Of a stretch of DNA of 64,000 nt, positions 1 to 8,198 are shown in pieces. The stretch comes from Fusobacterium sp. (GTDB taxonomy: Bacteria > Cyanobacteriota > Vampirovibrionia > Gastranaerophilales > Gastranaerophilaceae), in NCBI GenBank assembly GCA_023662905.1, contig JAMPIJ010000001.1, forward strand, positions 49,911-113,910, written 5' to 3'. The number at the start of each line of letters is the position of its first letter. Positions within the stretch are counted from its first letter, which is position 1. The notes below the pieces were generated by a model. The model saw only the letters and a list, made by a program, of their open reading frames with translations. It was not told the DNA's origin and did not search any database. Both the position numbers and the translations under genes were made by a program.

Positions 1-1057
1 GCCGGCTGAGCCGGTTCTATCTAAGACGTTGGCGTGCTGCCGTACAACGAAAATGAGGATGGCACTCAGTGCCTTTACAATGGCAGAGATTTTATTGTCA
101 TTAACAATTATTGGCGTAGTTGCGGCGATAACGTTGCCGTCGCTCACCGGAAATATTAACGAGCGGACTTGGAACACTCAGAGAAAAGCTTTGTATGCGC
201 GTATGTCACAGGCTTTGCCATTGATGGACGCACTGAATGGTTATGGAACCTATGTCGCTGCAAGCGGTACAGAGGGAACAGATTCTTATGTTGCAGGCAC
301 TGACAATGCCGCTGAAACATTTGTGACTGCAGGGTTGGCAAAAGTTCTCAAAATTAATAATATATGTTCTGACAAACTGGAAGATTGTGGTATTCCTGCG
401 GAAATTAACACCCTTGGCGGTAATAAAATTAGTACTCCAACTACAATGCAAGCCTTAAACGATAAAATGGTAGGAAGTTTTGCAGGTGGATTTTTTAACT
501 CTTTTACAATGTTGAATACTAAAGCTGCAGCGTTTGAAACGGCAAATGGCGAAAGTATTATTGTTTATTATAACCCGAGTTGTTCTGGAACACTTAATGA
601 AACTCCGTTTGATCAAAACGGTTCCGGTGGTGTTATTCGTGTTCAACGTAGAGTTTGCGCAAATTTTATTTATGACCTGAATGGTTCAAAAGGCCCGAAT
701 ACTGTTGGCAAAGACATCGGATTTATGACGGTTATGTATCCGTTTGATGCCTTGCTTTATTCGGTATATCCGGCTAATAGACCTTTAGCGCTTGTATCTG
801 GCAAGAAAGTATCAAAATTATGCACTGATTTTGATAGTGAATACAGGGCGCCTAATTTAGATGAATTGCTTGTAATGTTTGTGAACAAGAATTTAATAGA
901 CGCAGAATCGCATTCTGTTGTAACCAGCGGTCTTATGGCGCCAGCCTCTGATACTATGCGCTATGCAAATGGAAATAAAGCAGGAGTTGGCCAATCTTTA
1001 GTAAGCGGCTATCAAGATGATGATACCAGAACCGGTACATGGTGTGTAAAACGTTAA
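1..1057 (+). CDS. Type IV prepilin-like protein, paralog 1 (5' end cut by window)
   Basis: The frame is open from base 2 with no stop, so the gene probably enters from the left; the first usable codon inside the window is a TTG at 29. The signature SA|FTMAEILLSLTIIGVVAA is a class III/IV prepilin start: cleavage before F, Glu at +5 and a hydrophobic helix. Ala instead of Gly at -1 is shared by all three paralogs here. The body shares blocks with the genes at 3421 and 59389: AAAFETANGES, VCAN, DLNGSKGPNTVGKDIG and a C-terminal CVKR. Likely an exported minor pilin or pseudopilin, processed by a prepilin peptidase. The leader upstream of SAF is GC-rich and unlike an ordinary 6-8 residue prepilin leader; by analogy with the other two genes a poly-G tract may lie just left of the window, which cannot be seen. 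Confidence 0.85.
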   Translation, partial: PAEPVLSKTLACCRTTKMRMALSAFTMAEILLSLTIIGVVAAITLPSLTGNINERTWNTQRKALYARMSQALPLMDALNGYGTYVAASGTEGTDSYVAGTDNAAETFVTAGLAKVLKINNICSDKLEDCGIPAEINTLGGNKISTPTTMQALNDKMVGSFAGGFFNSFTMLNTKAAAFETANGESIIVYYNPSCSGTLNETPFDQNGSGGVIRVQRRVCANFIYDLNGSKGPNTVGKDIGFMTVMYPFDALLYSVYPANRPLALVSGKKVSKLCTDFDSEYRAPNLDELLVMFVNKNLIDAESHSVVTSGLMAPASDTMRYANGNKAGVGQSLVSGYQDDDTRTGTWCVKR

Positions 1058-1089
1058 AAAAAAGAGGCCTACCAAAGGCCTCTTTTTTA
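1058..1089. terminator. Bidirectional intrinsic terminator
   Basis: Arms 1058-1070 and 1076-1088 (A6-GAGGCCT / AGGCCTC-T6) form a perfect hairpin with A/T runs on both sides. It overlaps the stop codon region of the prepilin gene and of the convergent RHH gene, and can serve both strands. Confidence 0.9.
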
Positions 1090-1275
1090 TCCGATTAATT
1101 CTTCTAACATATTTGCTGTATCTTCAGCTTTTCTTGTGTTTGTATAAGAAGAGCGTCTGATGTAAGCTCGAAGTGCTTCTCTGATAAGCTCACTGCGTGT
1201 GCGCTGCTCGTTATCCGCAACCTCGTTAATTCTCTCTAAAAATTTGTCCGACATTGAAACCAACACTTTAGCCAT
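1087..1275 (-). CDS. Ribbon-helix-helix (CopG/Arc-type) DNA-binding protein
   Basis: 62 residues. The N-terminal half MAKVLVSMSDKFLERINEVA followed by RTRSELIREALRAYI is a classic RHH fold: a short beta strand, then two helices with the conserved RSELIREA turn. Such proteins act as dimeric repressors, often as antitoxins or autoregulators. No toxin gene is adjacent; the neighbours are a convergent prepilin gene and, behind it, the Hcp-like/glutaredoxin pair. A strong Shine-Dalgarno (GGAGGT, 8 bases before ATG) supports the start. The C-terminal tail (about residues 42-62) is polar and may be flexible. It could be a stand-alone regulator; the target is not visible. Confidence 0.85.
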   Translation of the reverse strand: MAKVLVSMSDKFLERINEVADNEQRTRSELIREALRAYIRRSSYTNTRKAEDTANMLEELIG

Positions 1276-1358
1276 AACTTTTTACCTCCATACACATCAA
1301 CAATTTAATTATATCATATATATATAATTTTACTATAATTTGTAAACTTTGGTGAAGT

Positions 1359-2963
1359 TTAATTTTCTAGTGTTTGTGCGTCCTGTTTCGGCGAAGAGAT
1401 TATGTCTATATGGTATTTTTGCGCGAATGTTGTGAGAATTGACGGGTTCATAATTGTTGGCGGGCAGTTCGCAATCATGATTTTTTTTGCGCCGTAGTTT
1501 TTGAGTTGGATTATACCTGCAATTGAACTCGGGTCGCATTTTTGCAAGAAAAAGCGTATGTTTTCGCTATTGATTTTGATTTTTTTGAAGATTTTTTCTA
1601 AAATGGTATACATCAGCGGGAAGTTGTTTGCGATATTAACTTCAAGATGATGGTGTTCAGTGTCAAGTTTGCTGAAACTAATGATGTATGTGTCATTGGA
1701 AAGATTTTTTATTATATCGTTTAAGTAGATTTCTTGAAGCGTTGATTTTGCGGACATGCCGACAAGAACGATTCGTTTGATATCACCTTTATCCAGTTTT
1801 TCGCTGATTGTTTCTAGTTTTTGGTCAAGTTCTGACTCGTTGAAGCCTGTTATGACATCGTTTCTGATTTGACCTTTTTTGAACCCTTTCGCGATTCGTG
1901 CGCTTTCAACAATTTGGGCGAACTCTTTTTCGTTTACTTTTGTAGCGCCTTTGGGCTGAACTGTGTCCATCGTGAAAATTCGGCCGCGGATAAGATGTTC
2001 TATGTTTTGTTTGCTGTGTTTTGTTAACAAAATTGACCCTGGAAATGTTGCGAAATCAAATATACAGTTTTCGTTACTTGTGCCGTAATGCCCGACAAAA
2101 TGTTTGAAGTTTTTGAATTTCTCAAACGCGTGGGCAACGAGTAGGTCGCCGTGTGAGTAAACGTCAAGGTTTTCTTCATCTTTTGTGTATTCAAGGAAGT
2201 TATAAAGATCCAAAAGGCTTGAGCCGGAAACCAGAACCGCATTGTTTTTGCGCGTTGAGGTAGAAACAACGGTTTCGCTTATCGGGCCGAATGTTTCGGA
2301 TTGAATGCGTGCGCGTTCGTTCAGAATTTTATTTTCTAATTTAGTTAGCTCAAGAATACTTTTCTCGATTTTGTCGAGCGGAAGTTTACTGAAATTGTAT
2401 AAATTCAACGAATCGATGATTTTATCGAGGGCTTCTTGGTTAAGCACTCCATAGTCCGCTAGTTTCAGGGTGTTTATTGAAATGCTTTTGAGGTTTAGAA
2501 GCATAATATCCGAGTAGAATTTCTCTTCTGCTGAGAGTTTATTAATTCTGCGCAGGTAAAGTTTTTCGCCGAGTGCGATTATGGACGAAAGCCCCTCGGT
2601 ATCGTCAAGATTGATGAATTCTGAGATTTCCGAACAGTTAATGTTTTTCTTTTTGCAGATAGAATTATATTTTCTCTGCAGGCTGTTCAGGTGGCGATTA
2701 AGTTTTTGTAAGGTTATTAAAACGTCATCGTCGGTATACTCGGCAACTGAAATAAATTCTGCCAGTGCGTTGAGAATTTCTGTTTCTACCTGCGGCGCTT
2801 CGTTTCCTAAGCGTTTAAGCTTTTTTACATAATGCGCGGTTTCTCTAATCAGCACAAAGATTATCTCCTGAATAGAGGAAACATTTGGCGAAATTGAGCA
2901 GGTTCCTTTGGAACTGCATTCGTTAAAATCGTATTCGTTGGATTTATAATTATCGTAAAACAT
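1359..2963 (-). CDS. Degenerate hybrid-cluster-protein (Hcp/prismane)-like protein
   Basis: 534 residues, about Hcp length. The central part follows the Hcp layout: NAVLVSGSSLLDL (Hcp: VSGHDL), VYSHGDLLVAHAF (Hcp: YTHGEMLPAH), HFVGHYG, and FPGSILLT followed by RIFT. The C-terminal third has the Rossmann-like pattern IKRIVLVG and ends near NCPPTIMNPSILTTFAQKYHI, like the Hcp tail LGPTLPAFLSPNVL. Most hybrid-cluster ligands appear replaced: the GHD His is Ser, THGE Glu is Asp, and the Cys of the FTTNC, GGC and AGC blocks are not Cys. A few Cys remain (N-terminal CSSKGTC; one in QKCDPSS). Probably not a normal hydroxylamine/NO reductase. It lies 15 bases downstream of a glutaredoxin gene, likely one operon. 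Assignment is by motif order only. Confidence 0.6.
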   Translation of the reverse strand: MFYDNYKSNEYDFNECSSKGTCSISPNVSSIQEIIFVLIRETAHYVKKLKRLGNEAPQVETEILNALAEFISVAEYTDDDVLITLQKLNRHLNSLQRKYNSICKKKNINCSEISEFINLDDTEGLSSIIALGEKLYLRRINKLSAEEKFYSDIMLLNLKSISINTLKLADYGVLNQEALDKIIDSLNLYNFSKLPLDKIEKSILELTKLENKILNERARIQSETFGPISETVVSTSTRKNNAVLVSGSSLLDLYNFLEYTKDEENLDVYSHGDLLVAHAFEKFKNFKHFVGHYGTSNENCIFDFATFPGSILLTKHSKQNIEHLIRGRIFTMDTVQPKGATKVNEKEFAQIVESARIAKGFKKGQIRNDVITGFNESELDQKLETISEKLDKGDIKRIVLVGMSAKSTLQEIYLNDIIKNLSNDTYIISFSKLDTEHHHLEVNIANNFPLMYTILEKIFKKIKINSENIRFFLQKCDPSSIAGIIQLKNYGAKKIMIANCPPTIMNPSILTTFAQKYHIDIISSPKQDAQTLEN

Positions 2964-2978
2964 TCTGGTGTAAACCCC

Positions 2979-3209
2979 TTATTCATTCCCTTGAACATAT
3001 TTAATAATGTCATCAGAGTTATATATAAAAACGTTTTTGTCTTTTACTGCTAGAAACGGAACCTGAGCTTTGCCGCCGAGTTTCATGAGTTCCATGGCGT
3101 TTTCGGGGTTAGTAACGTCGCGTTCTGTGTATTGGATGTTGTGGGTTTGAAAAAATTCTTTTACCTTGCGGCAGTAAGGACAAGCGTCCATTGAAAAAAG
3201 TTCTAACAT
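2979..3209 (-). CDS. Glutaredoxin
   Basis: 76 residues, normal for a short bacterial glutaredoxin. Active site CPYC at residues 10-13 in a beta-strand/helix context (LFSMDACPYCRKVKEFF), the cis-Pro segment AQVPFLAV and a C-terminal helix DDIIKYVQ. It reduces disulfides or glutathione-mixed disulfides, or serves as a cytoplasmic thiol redox carrier. The Shine-Dalgarno GGAGGTATCAAT before ATG confirms the start. It is the upstream gene of a two-gene operon with the Hcp-like protein, which suggests a shared thiol/nitrosative-stress role (inference). Confidence 0.9.
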   Translation of the reverse strand: MLELFSMDACPYCRKVKEFFQTHNIQYTERDVTNPENAMELMKLGGKAQVPFLAVKDKNVFIYNSDDIIKYVQGNE

Positions 3210-3277
3210 ATTGATACCTCCTGCTTTATGATTTATTGAGAGTTGGGATTTTTAAATTGCCTGAGTAAGCATACATC

Positions 3278-3306
3278 TTGACTAATTAAAAAACATAGTT
3301 TAAACT
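3278..3306 (+). promoter_or_regulatory. Sigma70-type promoter of prepilin paralog 2
   Basis: -35 TTGACT (3278-3283), 17-base spacer, -10 TAAACT (3301-3306). It sits just before the Shine-Dalgarno AGAAAGG and the leader ATG at 3329. The equivalent arrangement precedes the paralog at 59.4 kb, so the gene is set up to be transcribed although its frame is broken. Confidence 0.7.
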
Positions 3307-3328
3307 AACTTTAGAAAGGATGGAACTT

Positions 3329-3379
3329 ATGAAAAACAAACTTATGAACACATTGACAGGGGGGGGGGGAGCCTGCTGA
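3329..3379 (+). other. Out-of-frame leader ORF of prepilin paralog 2
   Basis: ATG at 3329 (Shine-Dalgarno AGAAAGG 6-9 bases upstream; in-frame ATG also at 3320) opens MKNKLMNTLTGGGGAC and then TGA at 3377. The first ten codons match the leader of the gene at 59389 almost exactly. The G11 run at 3359-3369 puts it out of frame with the prepilin. In the prepilin frame there is no stop from the G run onward (GGGSLLSRPTESGATHC and on to SRAFTMAE), so +1 or -2 G would join leader and prepilin. Confidence 0.8.
3359..3369 (+). repeat. Poly-G tract (G11), candidate phase switch
   Basis: Eleven consecutive G inside the leader of the prepilin gene. In an AT-rich genome such a run is unexpected by chance and is a known slipped-strand mispairing substrate. 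At 11 G the gene is frame-broken; 12 or 9 would restore it. Confidence 0.9.
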
Positions 3380-3420
3380 GCCGCCCGACTGAGTCGGGAG
3401 CCACCCATTGCGACCCGAGC

Positions 3421-4353
3421 GTGTGGACGAAGTCACGTGCCTTTACAATGGCGGAGATTTTATTGTCATTAACAATTATTGGTGTAGTCGCTGCGATAAC
3501 GCTGCCGTCACTCACCGGTAATATTAACGAGCGGACGTGGAATACGCAGAGAAAAGCGCTTTTTGCCAGAATGTCACAGGCAATTGCTTTAATGCCGGCG
3601 TTGAATGGCTATGGAACTTATGATTCGGCGTCGAGTGTTGATACAGTCGCTGAAACTTTTATTACCGGAGGGTTATCAAAAGTTCTGAAAGTTAACAATG
3701 TTTGTGGTAAAGACAATGTTTTTGACTGCGGATTTGCAAGTAAAATTACGACTCTTGCTGGTAGTAATATAGATTTACCTCGTCAGTTTACCGATTTGAA
3801 TCCAAGTATTTTAAATGGAACGTTGGGGATTAGAAACACGAGTGCAGCTGCATTTGAAACTGTAAACGGCGAATCTATTCTTGCTTTTTATAATCCGAAT
3901 TGTGCCTCAAAAGATATTATTGCAACGGATAACAGTTCGGAGGGTGAGTTGGGATATTATATGAAACATTATGTATGTGCGAATTTGGTTTTTGACCTGA
4001 ACGGTTCCAAAGGGCCGAATACTGTTGGTAAAGATATAGGTGTAATGTCTGTGTTATATCCAACGGATTCTAGTGTTGTAATGCCTGTTCCGACACACAT
4101 TCTTAACGGGGTTTATGGACATTCCGATGGTGCAAGAGAGTGTGCTAATCGTGATTCCGATAACAGATTGCCAAATATCGAGGAATTGACCTCTATGTAT
4201 TATAACAGAACCTTGTTGGATTGGTCAGGTGGTGCATTTTGGTCATCAAATGTTGTTGATAGTGACACTGCTTGGGCATTTGGATTCGCTATTGGGCTGA
4301 AATATCCTAGAACTAAGGATACTGAAGAACAAATCCAATGTGTTAAGCGTTAA
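3421..4353 (+). CDS. Type IV prepilin-like protein, paralog 2 (phase-OFF configuration)
   Basis: From GTG 3421 the frame encodes WTKSRA|FTMAEILLSLTIIG, then a roughly 300-residue body homologous to the proteins ending at 1057 and 60348 (AAAFETVNGES, VCANLVFDLNGSKGPNTVGKDIG, C-terminal CVKR). The first 26 residues after cleavage are nearly identical among the paralogs while the C-terminal third diverges, as expected of surface-exposed pilin variants. The intended start is probably ATG 3329, whose frame is broken by the G11 tract; GTG 3421 has no clear ribosome binding site, though it would give a normal short prepilin leader if used. Likely exported by the type IV pilus/type II machinery. Confidence 0.85.
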   Translation: MWTKSRAFTMAEILLSLTIIGVVAAITLPSLTGNINERTWNTQRKALFARMSQAIALMPALNGYGTYDSASSVDTVAETFITGGLSKVLKVNNVCGKDNVFDCGFASKITTLAGSNIDLPRQFTDLNPSILNGTLGIRNTSAAAFETVNGESILAFYNPNCASKDIIATDNSSEGELGYYMKHYVCANLVFDLNGSKGPNTVGKDIGVMSVLYPTDSSVVMPVPTHILNGVYGHSDGARECANRDSDNRLPNIEELTSMYYNRTLLDWSGGAFWSSNVVDSDTAWAFGFAIGLKYPRTKDTEEQIQCVKR

Positions 4354-4391
4354 ATCAACTATTCAATGGAGCCTTTTTTGTGATTGATTTT

Positions 4392-4397
4392 GTATAA
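4392..4397 (+). promoter_or_regulatory. -10 box for the DMT-family gene
   Basis: TATAAT just upstream of the gene starting at 4423. It lies downstream of an in-frame ATG at 4384, so the longer start would not be within the transcript. Confidence 0.5.
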
Positions 4398-4422
4398 TCT
4401 TTCTCGAAAGAGGCTCTTTTTT

Positions 4423-4761
4423 ATGTCAAAATTTATTCTTCCTGTGTTAATGTTAACTATTTCAAATGTATTTATGACTTTTGCGTGGTACGGGCATTTG
4501 AGGTTTAAAAGTTCGGCGTTGTGGATTGTGATTCTTGTCAGCTGGGGAATCGCGTTTTTTGAATATTGTTTTCAGGTTCCGGCAAATAGAATTGGGCATG
4601 AGGTTTATAATGCCGTTCAGTTGAAAACTATTCAGGAAGTTATAACCCTTATTGTTTTTTCTGTTTTCTCAATTCTATATCTTAAAGAACAATTCCGTTG
4701 GAATTATCTTGTCGGCTTTGTTTTTATTGTTCTCGCAGTGTTATTTATATTCAAAAAATAG
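4423..4761 (+). CDS. Small membrane protein, DMT/DUF486 family
   Basis: About 112 residues from ATG 4423. Four hydrophobic segments: LPVLMLTISNVFMTFAWY, LWIVILVSWGIAFF, a third around VITLIVFSVFSILYL and a last one NYLVGFVFIVLAVLFIF. The motif FEYCFQVPANRIGH followed by QLKTIQEV is characteristic of the DUF486 DMT-superfamily proteins. Transport substrate unknown. An upstream in-frame ATG at 4384 is rejected because the -10 box TATAAT sits at 4392-4397. Single-gene unit between the prepilin gene and tig. Confidence 0.85.
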   Translation: MSKFILPVLMLTISNVFMTFAWYGHLRFKSSALWIVILVSWGIAFFEYCFQVPANRIGHEVYNAVQLKTIQEVITLIVFSVFSILYLKEQFRWNYLVGFVFIVLAVLFIFKK

Positions 4762-4786
4762 CCAAATTGCCCGAAATGTAAACATC

Positions 4787-4814
4787 TTGCACTATTTCTT
4801 TTTTTAAGTATAAT
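4787..4814 (+). promoter_or_regulatory. Promoter of tig-clpP-clpX
   Basis: -35 TTGCAC (4787-4792), 16-base spacer, -10 TATAAT (4809-4814), 40 bases before the tig ATG. Confidence 0.65.
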
Positions 4815-4854
4815 TAGAATAATTGTACAAAATAGAAAGAAAAGAGGATATAAA

Positions 4855-6159
4855 ATGACATCTAACATCACAAAAGAAAAAGAAAACATCGTAAAATTAG
4901 AATTAACAATTCCGGCAAAAGACGCACAAGCTGCTTATGAAAACGCTGTGAAATTGTACTCTCAATATGTAAGCATTCCAGGCTTCAGAAAAGGTAAAGC
5001 ACCTAAAAATATGGTTGAAAGACAAGTTGGTTCTGAAAGACTTCAACAAGAAGCTCTCGACAAACTTCTTCCACGCTTTATCGATGAAGCTGTTAAAGAA
5101 AATAAATTGGATATTGTTACTCAACCTGAATTGACTAACATTAAATTCGAACTTGGCAAAGACGTTGAAGCAACTGTTAAATTGGAACTTAAACCAGAAT
5201 TGACAGTTGGCGAATACAAAAATTTAACAGTTGATGTTGAAGATGCTGTTATCGCGGCTGATGCTGTTGATAAAGCTATTGAAAGATTACAAAATCAATA
5301 CGCAGAAGTTGTTACAGTTACCGAACCTCGTAACGCTAAAGAAACTGACATCGTTGTAATCGACTTTGACGGTTCTGCTAATGGCGAAAAAATCAAAGGT
5401 GGCGCTGGCCAAAACTACAACCTTGACCTTGCTCACTCTAACTTTATCCCTGGGTTTGCAGAAGGTATTGTTGGTAAGCCAATGAACGAAGAATTCGACG
5501 TTAACGTAACATTCCCTGAAGAATACCACGAAGAATCTTTGAAAGGTCAACCAGCTGTATTCAAAGTTACTGTTAAAGAAATTAAAGAAAGAAATCTTCC
5601 TGAAGTAAACGCAGAATTCGCTAAAAAAGTTGGCGGTTTTGACTCTGTTGACGCGCTTAAAGAAGATATCAAAAAACACCTTGAAGCTCAAAGAGAAGCT
5701 GCTAATCTTCAAAACGCTGAAAACGTAATTTTCGGTAAAGTTATGGATTCAGTTAAAGTTGAAATTCCTGAATCAATGGTTAAAAGAGAATTCGAAGCGT
5801 TGAAAGCTGAATACTCTGAAAGATTCTCTATGCAAGGACTTTCTTTAGAAAACGTATTCAAAGCTCAAGGTCAGGATTATGAAAAAGTTCTTACAGAAGA
5901 AGCTGAATCAAGAATTAAAAATACTTTGTTAATCGACAAAATCGCTAAAGATGAAGAAATTAAATTAACTCCTGCTGATATTCAGGTTAAACTTCAAGAA
6001 TTAAGCAGCATGTATGGCGTTGAACCGCAAACATTAATGCAGCAATTCTCTTCTAACCCTGGAGTTCTCAGCGCTATTTCTCAGCAAGCTGTTAACGACA
6101 AAGTTAGAAAGTTCCTCGTAGATAACAACAAAGTTAATTACGTTGTTTCATCTAAATAG
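4855..6159 (+). CDS. tig: Trigger factor (ribosome-bound chaperone, PPIase)
   Basis: 434 residues, typical length. The ribosome-docking signature GFRKGKAPKNMVERQVG is at about residues 42-58. The central FKBP-like domain (TDIVVIDFDGSANGEKIKGG ... IPGFAEGIVG) spans about 160-245, and the C-terminal helical SurA-like domain follows. It binds L23 at the exit tunnel and shelters nascent chains. The start has the Shine-Dalgarno AAGAGGATATAAA before ATG. It heads the conserved tig-clpP-clpX cluster. Codon use is rich in AT-ending codons, as in a highly expressed gene. Confidence 0.97.
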   Translation: MTSNITKEKENIVKLELTIPAKDAQAAYENAVKLYSQYVSIPGFRKGKAPKNMVERQVGSERLQQEALDKLLPRFIDEAVKENKLDIVTQPELTNIKFELGKDVEATVKLELKPELTVGEYKNLTVDVEDAVIAADAVDKAIERLQNQYAEVVTVTEPRNAKETDIVVIDFDGSANGEKIKGGAGQNYNLDLAHSNFIPGFAEGIVGKPMNEEFDVNVTFPEEYHEESLKGQPAVFKVTVKEIKERNLPEVNAEFAKKVGGFDSVDALKEDIKKHLEAQREAANLQNAENVIFGKVMDSVKVEIPESMVKREFEALKAEYSERFSMQGLSLENVFKAQGQDYEKVLTEEAESRIKNTLLIDKIAKDEEIKLTPADIQVKLQELSSMYGVEPQTLMQQFSSNPGVLSAISQQAVNDKVRKFLVDNNKVNYVVSSK

Positions 6160-6219
6160 GGGATTTGATTATTAAGTTGAGAGAGTTTAATATATATAAT
6201 AGAGAAAGGAAAAACAAAA

Positions 6220-6810
6220 ATGAGTTTTGTACCTGTAGTAATAGAACAATCAAGCCGCGGAGAACGCTCGTTTGATATCTTCTCAAGATTATTGAGAGAA
6301 AGAATTATCTTCTTAGGAACACCTATCGATGATATGGTTGCAAACCTTATCGTTGCGCAATTGTTATTATTGGATAGCGAAAACCCTGAAAAAGATATTA
6401 TGTTATACATCAACAGCCCTGGCGGCAGCGTAACTGCCGGTTTGGCAATCTATGACACTATGCAGCACATCAGAGCAGATGTTTCTACGATCTGTCTTGG
6501 TCAAGCTGCTTCTATGGGCGCATTCTTACTTTCTTCTGGCGCTAAAGGTAAGAGATTAGCTCTTCCTCACTCAAGAGTATTGATTCACCAACCTCTTGGC
6601 GGCGCTCAAGGTCAGGCTACTGATATCGAAATTCAGGCTCAAGAAATTTTACGTATCAAGAAAACATTGAACGAAATTCTTGCAGCTAACACTAATCAAA
6701 CACTCAAGAAAATCGAAAAAGATACTGACCGTGACTATATCATGACTCCGCAAGAAGCTCTTGAATACGGTATGATTGATAGAGTTATTACACGTGACGA
6801 CTTGAAATAA
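6220..6810 (+). CDS. clpP: ATP-dependent Clp protease proteolytic subunit
   Basis: 196 residues. Catalytic Ser in [11 protein letters not shown] (about residue 98), His in [14 protein letters not shown] (about 123), and an Asp near TDRDYIM (about 172). [10 protein letters not shown] forms the oxyanion strand. It assembles as a tetradecameric barrel and degrades substrates unfolded by ClpX, encoded 26 bases downstream. The Shine-Dalgarno GAAAGGA precedes ATG 6220. Confidence 0.98.
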   Translation: MSFVPVVIEQSSRGERSFDIFSRLLRERIIFLGTPIDDMVANLIVAQLLLLDSENPEKDIMLYINSPGGSVTAGLAIYDTMQHIRADVSTICLGQAASMGAFLLSSGAKGKRLALPHSRVLIHQPLGGAQGQATDIEIQAQEILRIKKTLNEILAANTNQTLKKIEKDTDRDYIMTPQEALEYGMIDRVITRDDLK

Positions 6811-6836
6811 TTATAATTTATCGGAGATTTATATTA

Positions 6837-8144
6837 ATGCCTAAACATGATGATAGTAAACTAAAATGTTCATTCTGCGGAAAAACACAGGATCAAGTAA
6901 AAAAATTAATCGCTGGCCCTGAGGTTTTTATCTGCGATGAATGCGTAGAACTTTGCAACGAAATCCTTGACGAAGAATTCTTTGAGTCTAAAGATAAAGC
7001 TTCACTCGAGGGTGGCGAAGCTTCTGCTGAAGAAAAGGCGATTCCAAAGCCTCACGAAATTAAGGCTTATTTGGATGAGTATATCATCGGACAGGACGAT
7101 GCGAAAAAAGTTCTTGCAGTTTCTGTTTACAATCATTATAAGCGTTTAAAAAATAACTCAACAACGGATTTGAAAAATGACGTTGAAATCCAAAAATCTA
7201 ATATTCTGTTAGTAGGTCCAACGGGAAGCGGTAAAACATTACTCGCTCAAACACTGGCGAAAATGCTTGATGTTCCGTTTGCCGTTGCAGACGCTACTAC
7301 TTTGACAGAGGCTGGATACGTTGGTGACGACGTTGAAAACATCTTATTGAGATTATATCAAAACGCTGATTTTGACGCTCAAAAAGCTCAAAAAGGTATT
7401 ATTTATGTCGATGAGATTGATAAGATTTCTCGTAAATCCGAAAATACATCTATTACAAGAGATGTATCAGGTGAAGGTGTGCAGCAGGCCTTATTGAAAA
7501 TGATTGAGGGTACTGTTGCTCACGTTCCGCCACAAGGGGGAAGAAAACATCCGCATCAAGAGTTTATCGAAATCGATACTAAAAATATTCTCTTTATCGT
7601 TGGCGGTGCGTTTGTAGGATTGGATAAAATTATTGAAAGACGTACTAATGATAGTACATCTGTTGGTTTTGGCGCAAAAGGAGCCTTAACTCAGGCTGAA
7701 AAAGACGCTAATGCAAACAAAATTTTGAAAAAATTACAGCCGGATGATTTGATGAAATTTGGTTTAATCCCTGAATTTATCGGTCGTATTCCGACTTATG
7801 CTGTGTTAGACCAACTTAATGAAAAGACGTTGAAAATGATTCTCACAGAACCAAAAAATGCTATCTTGAAACAATATAAACGTCTTTTGGAAATGGATAA
7901 TGTTAAACTAGAATTTGAACCTGCAGCGGTTGATTTGATTGCAAAAGAGGCATTAAAAAGAAAAACCGGTGCGAGAGCGTTGCGTTCAATTGTAGAAGAA
8001 CTTATGCTTGATATTATGTACGATGTTCCGTTGAAATCTGATATTACAGAGTTCGTAGTAACAGAAGAAATGGTTAGAAATCGCAATAATGCAGAGTTGA
8101 TACAGTTGCCGACTTTGAATAAGTCAAGCGAAAGCATCGCTTAG
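6837..8144 (+). CDS. clpX: ClpX ATPase, unfoldase of ClpXP
   Basis: 435 residues. N-terminal zinc-binding domain CSFC ... CDEC (about residues 11-38), Walker A GPTGSGKT (about 126), Walker [11 protein letters not shown], sensor 1 [13 protein letters not shown], pore loop [26 protein letters not shown] and the C-terminal ClpB-D2-like small domain with [11 protein letters not shown]. It unfolds tagged proteins and feeds ClpP. Third gene of the tig-clpP-clpX operon. Confidence 0.98.
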   Translation: MPKHDDSKLKCSFCGKTQDQVKKLIAGPEVFICDECVELCNEILDEEFFESKDKASLEGGEASAEEKAIPKPHEIKAYLDEYIIGQDDAKKVLAVSVYNHYKRLKNNSTTDLKNDVEIQKSNILLVGPTGSGKTLLAQTLAKMLDVPFAVADATTLTEAGYVGDDVENILLRLYQNADFDAQKAQKGIIYVDEIDKISRKSENTSITRDVSGEGVQQALLKMIEGTVAHVPPQGGRKHPHQEFIEIDTKNILFIVGGAFVGLDKIIERRTNDSTSVGFGAKGALTQAEKDANANKILKKLQPDDLMKFGLIPEFIGRIPTYAVLDQLNEKTLKMILTEPKNAILKQYKRLLEMDNVKLEFEPAAVDLIAKEALKRKTGARALRSIVEELMLDIMYDVPLKSDITEFVVTEEMVRNRNNAELIQLPTLNKSSESIA

Positions 8145-8198
8145 CTGCATTTAACGCAGGGGTAAAATGGCAGAGAACTGCTTTATTGGATGAGGGAT

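Noticed and set aside
1087-1275. Toxin-antitoxin pair at the RHH gene
   Set aside because: No toxin-like ORF is adjacent; the neighbours are a prepilin gene and the Hcp-like gene.
3421-4353. Calling the second prepilin gene a dead pseudogene
   Set aside because: Promoter, ribosome binding site and the full body are intact and a one-base change in the G run restores the frame, so a reversible OFF state fits better than decay.
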